Source of the DNA: Scilla litardierei
Taxonomy: Eukaryota > Streptophyta > Magnoliopsida > Asparagales > Asparagaceae
Direction: 5' to 3'
Assembly: GCA_030789695.1 (NCBI GenBank)
Contig: CM061142.1
Span: 801,651,610-801,715,609 of the forward strand
Length of the DNA stretch: 64,000 nt
Below are positions 54,320 to 64,000 of the stretch, piece after piece; position 1 is the stretch's first letter; each line of letters begins with the position of its first letter. Below the pieces are notes generated by a model. That model was not told the DNA's origin. It saw nothing but the letters and a program-made list of their open reading frames with translations, and did no database searches. Made by a program: the position numbers and the translations under genes.

Positions 54320-54931
54320 ATGGCTAGAAGACGTCAGACCCGCGCTGGTGGTGGATCTGCTCTGAAGGCTTGCTACTTCTGCGGCAAGATCGGGCACCTC
54401 AAGGGGTCGTGCAGAAGCTTTCTAGGTCAGTGTTTGGTTTGTGGTGGTGCTACTCATTCGGCGAAAGATTGTCGGCATGCAAATCGGCTGCGGAAGGCGT
54501 CGGATGGAGTTCCGCAGCAGCAAGCACCGGAAGCTGGGCCGAGTCGGAAGGTGTGCCATCATTGTGGCAAGATTGGTCATAAGAAGGAACAGTGTAGGAA
54601 GTTCTTGGGGCAATGTATTGCCTGTGGAGATCCCGCCCATGTTCTCAGAGAGTGCCCGAGGTTGAAGCAGCCTTGGAAGGCACCTATTGCTGCCTCGCCG
54701 TTGCAGCAGAGAGCCCCGGTGCCCGCTGGTCGTGGGGTACCCCTTGTCCCACAGAGGCAGGCTTTTCGGCAGGCTTTTCCGCTGAGGAGGCAGGCTTCCC
54801 CGATGGCCGTAGTTGAGGTTGAGACTGTGGATGGGGTTATTGCAGGTAACCCTCAGTTTAGTTACCTTCTACCTTTTGACAGTCTTGTTTGTTTGAACGT
54901 GTTTGGTTGCTTGAATGTGTTATGCTGCTAG
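54320..54931 (+). CDS. Capsid-less gag with four zinc knuckles (Tekay-3)
   Basis: An open frame of 203 codons starts MARRRQTRAGGGS, as other gags of the family do, and then goes directly into knuckles: CYFCGKIGHLKGSC, CLVCGGATHSAKDC, CHHCGKIGHKKEQC and CIACGDPAHVLREC (residues about 18-110). All four keep C-x2-C-x4-H-x4-C. Tekay-2 gag has only one pair, after a capsid domain of about 160 residues. So an in-frame deletion removed the capsid and the knuckle pair was duplicated. The usual Arg/Gln/Ala-rich tail follows to VIAG. The last about 25 residues lie in the intron-equivalent sequence. If made, it would bind nucleic acid but could not form a shell. It may be a variant of a non-autonomous subfamily or a single-copy accident. 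Confidence 0.7.
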   Translation: MARRRQTRAGGGSALKACYFCGKIGHLKGSCRSFLGQCLVCGGATHSAKDCRHANRLRKASDGVPQQQAPEAGPSRKVCHHCGKIGHKKEQCRKFLGQCIACGDPAHVLRECPRLKQPWKAPIAASPLQQRAPVPAGRGVPLVPQRQAFRQAFPLRRQASPMAVVEVETVDGVIAGNPQFSYLLPFDSLVCLNVFGCLNVLCC

Positions 54932-55074
54932 AATGGAGTTTGATTGCTGGGTTGGTTGTTGAGTGTGATTTGGGTTTGCACGTTTCTGGCACGAGTCCTC
55001 TTGACTCTGGTGCATCAATGTGCATTGCATCCTGGTGCTTCGTGTAGAAGCAATTCTCGATGGCCCCCTTTTTC

Positions 55075-56620
55075 CTTAAATATTTAATTCCTTCCTATTC
55101 GATCGAGTTAAAATCCCTTCGTAGATTTTGAAGTCTATTGGTTGAAATTTTTAATCTCGTATCTTTTGCTAACCGATATTCCTCGTATTTTGGTTTTAAG
55201 AGCTTACCACTATTTTGATTACTTTAGAATATCTTCCAAGATAAGTAGGATTTCAATTATTTTCATATATCAGTTCTAGGTTCATTGAACTCGTACTTTA
55301 AGGTCTTGTATAAATCAGTTATTTGGCAAATCCGGGTCCTTCTAAAAAGTATTTTTTTTAAAAAAGATATTTATTTGGAATTTCTCTTCAGTTTTTTTTA
55401 AAAAAAAACTTGTAAGCATTTAGCATGGGCCTAAATTTTCACACTATAGTTGATCGTATTTCATTCTTCGAATTTCAAAATTTCACCGAAATAATATATT
55501 AAGCTACTGCCGTAAAATATTTTCAGACCTCTCCGTTGCAAATCTTAACCTTTCTGAAGGTATCCCTTCGACTTCCTTTTCCTAAGTTTAAATTCGTTCG
55601 AAATTTTAATATTTTAATATTTATACTTCATGCTCCTTCGTTGACTTAAAGATCTCTAAAACTTTGTCAAAAATTTGGAATACTAACCCATTGTGCTTTG
55701 CCAGTCTATACCTTCCGTACCCATGAAAATACCTGGTCCCCTCTTATATAAATTTTATTCCGAACTGTATCTTTATTTTTGCCCAATTCGATTTATAAAT
55801 TTCCTTATCTTACTTATGCCACACAATTGACTCATCGTGTTTCCCTTAATATACTTTTCAAGTTACACATGATTTCAGCTTTCAACCAACCAAGGATATG
55901 TTCAGCGTTTTTCCCTATTACAATTTTTGGAAAATTACGTCTTCATAACTTTCTCACGATCTAGACCTTTCATAATGTGGTTTTAAAGCTTATTACAAAT
56001 TTTGACAAACCTACTACTAAGTTTTCCGTTCACCACACATGCTTTCGGAATAATTTCTGAACTAAATCGAATTTCGAATGTTTTCATATATCCGTATTAG
56101 GCTCATTAGCCTGTATGTTAATAGCCTTGTGTAAAACGATTTTTATTGGCAAATCCTAGTTACACTAAAAGGTAGTTTCAATATTAATTATTTGAGCTTT
56201 TCCCGGCTTAAGGACTTCGTAAGTATTTGGCATGGGTATAAAATTCTTTCGTTAATTTAATTTCGTTTTGAACTTTTTCCAACATTGTTAAATCACTGCC
56301 GCATAATATTTTCTAAAACTACGTCCTTAATGTGCGTATGAACACCCTACTTCCCTTCATAATGATTTCCGTTAAACCAATAAACCATTTCCCCTTATTA
56401 TGTGCATTCAACTCAAATTTATTTCTAGCAACTGATTTTTTCGATCTTCAAATATCGTTTTTCGGAAGGGAATTCCGACTTTTCAAAATATGACTGTTTT
56501 ATACTTTTAGTGTCTTTGACTTTCGCTCTTCACGTATCATTTCTGAAAACTTATGAGAGTAATGTTTACATCTTTTCCCCCGCCTAAACATCCACAATTA
56601 TACCTCCGTTCCACTTGATC
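55075..56620 (+). repeat. Two diverged tandem copies of a ~800-bp AT-rich unit
   Basis: Matched blocks at 790-822 bp spacing: TGGTTTTAAGAGCTTA at 55193 and 55979, TTCATATATC at 55262 and 56083, TTGGCAAATCC at about 55323 and 56145, GCATGGG at about 55424 and 56230, ACTGCCGTAAAATATTTT at about 55505 and 56297. Identity is low between blocks. It could be an old satellite, LTR or UTR repeat. No coding. Confidence 0.6.
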
Positions 56621-57068
56621 CCTTTGCCTCCTTGTCCTCGCCCTACCTGAACCCATTTTTACAATCTTGTTTCGTTGCGCCATCTAATCTTGGTTTCCTT
56701 CCTTCTGCCTAGTTATTCCACTAGTGTTCGCTGTTATTTACGTCGCGTCAGTTAGTAGTGGGTCCTTAGACTTTTGGTGATGTTGTCGTAGCGCATGTGC
56801 CTAAGTTGAATATGTAGGCTTGAAGAGTGTACCCCCCCTTATAGCATGATAATGTGTGCCTATTGCGTGATATATACATACTCAGGGTTATTCATGATGT
56901 TATGAAATTGTAAATGTGTTAATATTTATGGATATGTGCGAGGATGGCTATACCACTATGGAGGCGTCTATGTATGCAAGATTCTGTGTTTGAACGTCTG
57001 AATAGAGTGTATGTAGTTGGGGATACTTATGATGGTTGAAATACTATGTTTGGTGAGACTGTTGTATG
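56621..57068. other. Unassigned DNA left of the copia-derived element
   Basis: No gene or element border recognised. It ends GTATG, the presumed target of the element starting at 57069, but the right copy is outside the window. Confidence 0.4.
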
Positions 57069-58382
57069 TGTAGGAATATGGTGCCCTCGAGGCCATTTAT
57101 TCCTGTGTGAATAGCACAAACATCTTGTTCGAAATAACAGTAAGCTGTTTGGTAATAATTTATCTAAGCTATATTGTAATGTAGTCAACATTAGATATAA
57201 ACTTAGGTAAAGTCTTGAGACTTTATGCAAGGTCAAACGGGTATCGAGATGAGTATCTCGATCATGGAGAAACGTTTGACCGTCTGTAGCATAAGTCTAA
57301 AATGGTTCGTGGTCGTAGATGTTCCGAGACAAGGATATCGAAACATCGGATAGACCATTGTGTCTTAGTCTTCACCGTTTAGCGGTGGCGATGATCTCAT
57401 GATCGCTTGACTTGGCGAAGTCGAAGACGAGACACAGGTGCTCATTAGAATGAGTTCACTGAACGATCCACTAGAGTTATCATATGGTTATATTGACCAA
57501 TCTGTCAGTGATAACTCTAAGTGATGATAGGATAGTTGGTCTTTTGACTTGAGGTCATTTTGACGGACCTGTGCGTGAACGGTGCCACTTAGATCAATTG
57601 ACCTAGCTTCGAGGCAAGGCCTGTCGAAAGGTCTTTTGATTGGGTGTCACTTGAAACGTACGAGGCGAGTAATGACCAAGAGAGGATTCGTCTCTCCCGG
57701 TCAATGGGAGTTAGTGTCGTAGAGTTAGTTCGGTCTTTAGTAAAAAATCTGCGCAGAGTATGTTGGAAGAAGTCCAACATTAGTTGACTAAAGATCGATA
57801 GAAACTAACCGGAGTCAAGTTATTGGGGTTGACAGTTTGACCGTACCCCAGACTTGATCCGAACGACATATTTAAGACGAAGAGACTATAACTACGGAAT
57901 TCATCACGGAAACGGTCAGGTGGTCCCGACAATACTCATGTCAATGAGTCAACCACATAATGATGATTCCTGAAGCAGGGACGGCAACCACTGCTCGTGG
58001 TCACTGCCGTATAGGGCTTCGAGCCCAACCTGTTGTAAGGGTCAGGCTGTAGGGTCTCACACAGAGTGTAACGCTTCGTCTAGTAATAGGTAGAAATTAT
58101 TTAGGGAGAATAATTGCATTTTTGATGCAAGGGATGAAATAATTGCATTTGATGCAATATGGTAATTTAAGCTTAGATAGGGACTATTTTGCATTTGATG
58201 CAAAAGCGATTAAATATGTATTAAATTGTTTAATACAATATTTAATAAAATAAACGCAAGGAAAAGTTCACGGGTAAGACGGGAATATCCCGGTCTAGAC
58301 CCAGGTTCGAACGGCGTCCAAATCGGACACCAAATGCTCAAGTTAGAGCACAAAAGCCCAAAGAATCAGACCAGGACAAGCC

Positions 58383-58680
58383 CAGGCAGAACAGGCTGCC
58401 TGGGCTAACCCAGGCGCTGCCTGGGCTAAGCCCAGGCTCGGCCTGGACTAGCCAGGCGCAAGCCTGGACTAAGCCCAGGCTCGGCCTGGGCTAAGCCCAG
58501 GCCGCCTGGGCTCTGCCCAGGCGCCTGGGCAAAGCCCAGGCCCGCCTGGGCTAAGCCCAGGCCCGCCTGGGCTAAGCCCAGGCGCGCCTGGGCTCTGCCC
58601 AGGCGCGGGCCTGGGCGCGCCCAGGCGCCTGGACGAGCCCAGGCGCGGCCTGGGCTCTGCCCAGGCCATTTTGCGCGCGC
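58383..58680 (+). repeat. Palindrome array (GCCTGGGCTAAGCCCAGGC)
   Basis: About a dozen tandem units of GCCTGGGC - three to five bases - GCCCAGGC, very GC-rich in otherwise moderate sequence. It ends in GCGCGCGCGAT, 340 bp upstream of the TATA box. Confidence 0.9.
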
Positions 58681-58983
58681 GATTGATGCAGCGGGGCCCA
58701 CTGGTGGGCCCCAAGCCTAGGGTTTCGAACCCTAGTCACAGATCTGCATGACGGCTGATTTCTTTGGCGAAAATCTGATTTTTGTCAATCTTTGGACACT
58801 CAATTGGAGGGTCAAACGACCTCCGATTGACGAACGGTTTTTTCCTATGCGTTTACCGTTGAACGCTTGTCGTATTGATAGGTTATATCAATCCTGAAGC
58901 TCAACGGTGAGTGAGTTAAAATTCACGGAAGTTTGCACTTTGTGAAGTGCAAACTAACTTGATTTTAAATTAACTCTATTTTA

Positions 58984-59038
58984 GTCCCACATCGGATTTT
59001 GAGAAAAGGGGAGAGTCCGCCGCCTATATAAATAGGGG
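58984..59038 (+). promoter_or_regulatory. snRNA-type USE plus TATA box in the LTR
   Basis: GTCCCACATCG (58984-58994) fits the plant snRNA upstream element RTCCCACATCG. TATATAAATAGGGG starts at 59025, 30 nt after it. A USE about three to four helical turns from a TATA box is the layout of plant Pol II snRNA promoters. Confidence 0.6.
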
Positions 59039-59675
59039 TCTCCCCCCTTTCTCAAAACTCGTCCCAAGCTCTAGATCTGAGCGGCTCTCGTAAATGTTGG
59101 AGCACGCTCGGATCTTAGCTTAATTTAAATATTTCTCTATCTCCCTAAAATTCTGCCTTACTCCTGCGGGCTCTGGCAAAGCCTCAAAGGAGTTCGGATT
59201 CTGGATCCGAAATCTTGGCGGAGGTTTCACTCGCGTGAAACTTTCTTCGGCGGTTGGTTGGCTCGGCGGCACGGGGATTGATCGCCTCGGGATGCGGAGC
59301 GGTTCGAGGAGCGGTTCGGGGAGCGGTTCAAGGAGCGGCTCGGCGTGGGACGGGAGCAGCTCGGAAGACGGCGCGGAACATCTCGCCTGCTCCAGGGCTG
59401 AGATTCCGGGTATGTGGTTAAAGTATTTTTAGCATTAGTTTAGTTTAATCGCAGTAGGCTAGATCCTTCTTGGGATGGTCAGATCCATCCCAAGTCGGCA
59501 TAGATCTTGGCATAGGGTCTTGGACCTTAGGGCCAAGTTAAAATTGTTTTAACTTGCATGTTAATTAGTTAACATAGTTTTTCTTCCGCTGCTATAATTT
59601 TTGTGTCTATGTTCCGTCCGACTTAGGACGGGACTAGAATTTTTGTGCCCTAAGGGACCGCCCAATTCCCAACAG

Positions 59676-59688
59676 TGGTATCAGAGCC
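59676..59688 (+). other. Primer-binding site, initiator tRNA-Met type
   Basis: TGGTATCAGAGCC, one base after the LTR end. Confidence 0.85.
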
Positions 59689-62600
59689 TAGGTTTGCGTA
59701 GCGATCTAGGTACTGCGATTTTATTAAACGTTTTAATGCTTTTAAATACTTTTAAATGTTTTTAAAGTTATGAGATAATATTTTAAAAATGTTTTAGATG
59801 TTCAAAATTCTTTTTGATATTTTTTGAACATGGAAAATTTTAAAGTGACGTTTTAAAATTTATGTGATAATTTTAAAACTAATTTTAAATGTTTAAAAGT
59901 TTAAAATTATTTTTGATGCCTAAAATTTTTTATGTGATAAATTTTTTTTTAAGCATGAAAGTTTTTTAAAATGATGTTTTAATTTATGAGATATTTTAAA
60001 ACTGTTTTAAAAGTTAAAAATTTTTATGCGATAAATTTTTTTTTACGTAGCATGCAAATTAGTGATTTTAATATTAAGTTTTTTTTATGAGATAAAAAAA
60101 AAAATTTTAAAATCATATTTTAAATTTAAATGTTAAATTTATGTATGCATGCTAAAAAAATTGTTTATGCGACAAACTTAGTATATTTAAATGTTAAATA
60201 GTTGTGCACTATCTTTATGCGATAAATTAGTGTAGAGTTATTTCAATGGCTTGTTTATCTTGTCCCTTATTTGATAACACAAGACAACCCTTTAGGTTAG
60301 CCATTAAAAATGATTAAAATTTATTACTTGAATTTTAATGACCTGCTATGTTTTAATAAATCATTAACAACAATATTAAGACCTAATTCCTGATTAGGGT
60401 AGTCCTTTTAAATGAATTTTCAATTCTAAATTGTTATAATTAATTTTCATTAAAGGACTTCGCTTCTAGCGTTGTTAATAAAAATTTATTAAAATCCTAA
60501 TAACGATTAGGGTAGCACGTGAACCTTATAGTTGATAAGGACTTAATAAAAGTTATTAAACAAATCCTAAAAATTTTGAATTTAAGGATTCAACTAGTTG
60601 ATAGGATTAATTAGTTGTTAATAAAAGCTGTTTAGTCTATGGCATACATACAAAAATGACAAGCTTCATTCAATGGACCATGATCCAGTCAATGTGCTTG
60701 GCTAAGAGTTCTGGGTCAACCCTTGCTAGTCCAAGGGGTAGTGATCCTGGCTTAGTCAATTCCCTGGCTGAGTTCCGCTGGACCGCAATGTCGCGAATCA
60801 TGATTGTATGACACCCTGGACTATATCTAAGTCAAATACGTTAATGATCTTTTTCAAGATTAGCCGTAGCCCTCCTTGTTTTAGGGGTTAGCAACTATAG
60901 GGCCCGTGTTATAGTTGTTGAGATACACTCAAGCTGTGACATGGCAACCCTGTAGAAACCAACTCCTTAAATACATAAGATGAAATCTTGACTAACCCTA
61001 ACCGTCGTCTCGTACCCCGAGCGCCGGCGTAAGTTAAGTCAACGATGTAGTCTGACTAGATGTAGTCTAAGACCTGACCCAACCGACGTGTCGTGCATAC
61101 ACCGAGCTGAGGGGCAAGTCAGGCTAGACATGAAAACAAGGGTCCGACTAGACTAGACATTGTGATTTGGATGAGCACACTCATGATCACGAATGGCTAG
61201 GGGCAAAAACCGATTAAGAGAGTCATATCCGATATGATCGATGAAGAGTCATCTTCCGATCGCAGAGTCAATCAACTTGTTGAGCTACACTCAAGGTTGT
61301 TTAAACTCAAGGTGATTGGAACTCTTACCCATTAATTTTAATTCGATTAAATCGTTCGTTATTAAGTTTTAAAACGTTCGTAAAAATAGTGGGAGGATAT
61401 AGATAGATAAAAGCCAATCTACCTATATTTAATATTGAACATATGCTAAAACTAGGGCAAGACTATGTTTACCGAAAGAATCAATTGATAATATTGGAAT
61501 TAGTTAACTGGTCAATAAGTTGATTAATTGAATATCAAGTTAAATTCTAATTGATAGAATTAAAACTATATTCTCGTTGACATTAAATGACCTTCTAAAG
61601 AACAGACTTAAGAAATATGATTTCATTAAGTTCTGGGTCCAACAAATAAATTAAAGCTACATGCCACTCGTCTCTATATGAGGCAGCTTGAACATATAGG
61701 ACATTCAAAGTATGTTTCTCCTTACAACTTGTCGAGCTACCCTCAAGGTTGTATGGACAAACAATTTTGATCCGCAAAGTTCGAGAATTCGATTAAACCG
61801 TTTGAGTCGAATACGAGTGCATGAGCGGTGCAAGACTATGTATCCCAACCGGATCTTGAGACAAGCAACTTCTTGAGCTACACTCAAGATTGCAAAGCTC
61901 AAGCGTTTGGATACATAAGTTGCTTGCATATCTATTTATTTATGTTGATATCTAAATGTGATTTAGAAAAGGAAGAAGGCACTTCGGAAAGTCAATAGAG
62001 AAAGTTAGTTTAATTTATCATTAGTAAAGGCATAAGTAGGAGGGAATGAAAAAGTGACATATTTTGATGTCACGATTTCAGAATAAATTGTTATACAAAA
62101 GACGTTTAACACATTTTGACGAATGTCGTCACATTGCTTCTGAAGTAATGTTATGTGTTAAGTAATTTGTAAATAACTAAATATATATTAAATGTTAATA
62201 TATAAATACACAAGATAGTAGCAAACTTATATGGTAAAATTAGACTAGGCCGTATCTAGAGATTAAGCTTCACAAGTCACATAAAGAGGGGTCTGACCTC
62301 TCGTATTATGAAGTCTACGGACACTTGTGAGTCTTAGACTCTTAGATACAATGGCCGAAACCCATCTGTGAGACAGTGGGAGAATGAGTTGTCGAACTCA
62401 GTCTCGTACATACTGATGTACTCGAGTCTACTTTTAACAAAATAAGTTATTCGTATATTTTATTAAGACACGTGTTCTTGATGAAACACAAGTCTGATAA
62501 AATAAAGAACGAAATGACTAAAGTATTTAAACTGATTCGATTAGATCGAATGGTCAAATACTTAGCTAAATAAAATCTTGTGTAATTAAAAGAAAATGTG

Positions 62601-63640
62601 ATTTTCTCTCAGATCAAGTCTGTTAACACATCGGTGTGTTAAAAGGTATGAATCACACTTAGTTAGACTTGGTGCGATCCATAAATAAGTGACTCTGAGT
62701 TAACTCCTCCCTGTGGGTTAAGTCCCAGATAGTAATGCCTAGGTTTTGATAATGTTCTATAAGGACATTATCAATAATATATTCAATAAATCAATAGTAA
62801 GGAAGTTGTATATTTACTCGAATTTCGTAAAACGAAATGTCGAGTTAGACATCATAACTGATGATGACTTAGTCAACTTCTAGGATGACATTCAGAGTAG
62901 TAACTCCGATTTAAAACTTGATGCAGGTCCGTGTGCGTAAATGAATTTGAGAATTTAGTTTACGTGCCCAAGGAAAATGTTTCCTCACTTTTTGCAAGTA
63001 AATCTTTAAGTTGAAAGATTGGTGCAGAAAGAAAATAGTGAAGTACAATCTTGTTGGACGAGAACGGTTTTCATCCTAATTTATTTAAAACGGATTAGTT
63101 GAAACCGTCTCGCCAGCAGATGTGTACAAATCTACTCGGACCAAGCTCGATGTAAAACGTTCATGTTGACCATGAAAATTTGAGCATTCACTTATAAGTT
63201 CGTTTTTCTAAATATGATTTAGACGGACCAACTTATATGAATTGGCCAGAGAATTTTCAAGGTCAGTGGGAGCGTGTAAATTACATGCGAGACATCAAAG
63301 AGATGGAACATATATTTTGATTAAGTAAATCAAAGAGTTTGATTATTTATCAGAAATGAATATGAACCATTTGAAATGACCAATAACTAATTTGAAATGA
63401 TTATCGTAAAGTACGATAAACTGGATAAGATCCAGGGAAATAAAATATTATGGATTCCGACAGACCAAATGAAGTATTTGAATGAGATTCAAATGGTTGG
63501 TCTAACACAAACATGGAAACCCCTTAAGTCTATAGTGTAGACGGTTTTAGCAGATCCACTCACGAAGGCTCTACCACATGAAGTCGGGAAAACTTATGTG
63601 TAAAAACGATATAAGATACCGAGATAAATGGGCCTGAGTG
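59689..63640 (+). other. Non-coding interior of the copia-derived element
   Basis: 59.7-60.2 kb is very AT-rich with TTTTAAA and TTTATGNGATAAATT repeats. 60.6-62.5 kb holds four copies of a short inverted motif, TTGTTGAGCTACACTCAAG (60915, 61276, 61728, 61869). Only the final stretch (VADPLTKALPHE, about 63545-63580) is recognisably copia coding. No gene is supported. Confidence 0.7.
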
Positions 63641-63651
63641 CAAGTGGGAGA
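63641..63651 (+). other. Polypurine tract of the copia-derived element
   Basis: CAAGTGGGAGA precedes the 3' LTR start TGTAGGAAT. Confidence 0.75.
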
Positions 63652-64000
63652 TGTAGGAATATGGTGCCCTCGAGGCCATTTATTCCTGTGTGAATAGCAC
63701 AAACATCTTGTTCGAAATAACAGTAAGCTGTTTGGTAATAATTTATCTAAGCTATATTGTAATGTAGTCAACATTAGATATAAACTTAGGTAAAGTCCTG
63801 AGACTTTATGCAAGGTCAAACGGGTATCGAGATGAGTATCTCGATCATGGAGAAACGTTTGACCGTCTGTAGCATAAGTCTAAAATGGTTCGTGGTCGTA
63901 GATGTTCCGAGACAAGGATATCGAAACATCGGATAGACCATTGTGTCTTAGTCTTCACCGTTTAGCGGTGGCGATGATCTCATGATCGCTTGACTTGGCG
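63652..64000 (+). repeat. 3' LTR of the copia-derived element (first 349 bp)
   Basis: Matches 57069-57417 with one difference (T to C near 63798). It continues beyond the window. Confidence 0.9.

Larger units (their letters stand above)
51722..55074 (+). mobile_element. Tekay-3: 5' part of a related element
   Basis: Complete LTR, tRNA-Ile primer site, a short capsid-less gag and the first codons of protease ([10 protein letters not shown], about 54998), then an abrupt switch to unrelated AT-rich DNA at about 55074. It probably inserted in the Tekay-2 3' LTR (CTTAG would be the duplicated target) and later lost its right part. Confidence 0.85.
57069..59674 (+). repeat. 5' LTR of the copia-derived element (2606 bp)
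   Basis: TGTAGGAATATGG ... TTCCCAACA. It contains the GCCTGGGC palindrome cluster (58383-58680), an snRNA-type upstream element and a TATA box. Pro/Ala/Gly-rich frames over the GC-rich part are not genes. Confidence 0.88.
57069..64000 (+). mobile_element. Long non-autonomous copia-derived element (LARD-like)
   Basis: 5' LTR 57069-59674, Met-type primer site, about 4 kb interior without long frames, polypurine tract and a 3' LTR starting at 63652 that runs off the window. The last interior bases encode a remnant typical of the copia C-terminus (VADPLTKALPHE) near 63545-63580, so it derives from a copia element that lost its genes. In the 349 bp that can be compared the LTRs differ at one site, so it moved recently with help from another element. 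Confidence 0.85.

Noticed and set aside
58426..58714. Minus-strand frames rich in Ala, Pro, Gly and Arg, up to 91 codons
   Set aside because: They arise from the GCCTGGGC palindrome array, which is open in several frames.
59235..59432. 65-codon Gly/Ser-rich frame after the copia-derived LTR promoter
   Set aside because: Built from GGAGCGGTTC repeats in the LTR leader; no evidence of coding.

Overview
The window is nuclear DNA from a flowering plant with a repeat-rich genome. Nearly everything in it is LTR retrotransposon sequence of plant lineages: Ty3/gypsy Tekay, Tat and Athila, and Ty1/copia. The elements are nested, truncated and joined end to end. One ordinary host gene was recognised, an intron-containing gene on the minus strand. 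I cannot name the species, and nothing looks bacterial, organellar or viral in the usual sense.

Layout. 1-7503: degenerate Tekay-type element (Tekay-1), with a 5' LTR tail, broken gag and pol, and a truncated 3' LTR. 7504-7692: a small inverted piece of a copia RNase H. 7694-10781: 5' end of a copia element (complete LTR plus damaged gag), fused to 10782-25164, a decayed Tat-type element with 3'-UTR tandem repeats. Inside the Tat element, at 15572-22385, sits a young complete non-autonomous element with 1674-bp LTRs differing at about 7 sites, a TATTC target duplication and one intact 452-codon ORF. 25165-35355: mostly low-copy DNA holding the host gene (three exons, 29206-34243, minus), predicted to encode a 197-residue mitochondrial basic protein. 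Its first intron carries a fold-back element and a minisatellite. 35356-36030: LTR relic. 36111-38050: 3' half of a small-LTR copia element, minus strand. 38092-42189: 5' half of an Athila-type element, interrupted by a young Tekay element (Tekay-2, 42190-51721). The 3' LTR of Tekay-2 is cut by a third relative (Tekay-3, 51722-55074), whose gag has lost its capsid and has four zinc knuckles. 55075-57068: AT-rich diverged tandem duplication. 57069 to the end: long non-autonomous copia-derived element with 2.6-kb LTRs.

Most unusual signals. (1) A palindromic U3 module of about 115 bp is shared in sequence and spacing between a Ty1/copia LTR and Ty3/gypsy Tekay LTRs. Unrelated palindrome clusters sit upstream in three other LTR families here, and just upstream of a TATA box in the two where a TATA box is visible. 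(2) The Tekay elements appear to carry two spliceosomal introns, one between gag and protease and one of 71 bp between catalytic residues of integrase; both are kept in two diverged copies. (3) Their primer-binding site matches tRNA-Ile rather than initiator tRNA-Met. (4) Their LTR leader holds a hairpin whose stem covaries around a constant GACAACG loop. (5) The non-autonomous element at 15.6-22.4 kb encodes an intact zinc-knuckle protein and has its primer site 66 nt from the LTR.

No tool was run. All coordinates, splice sites and LTR differences were read by eye.
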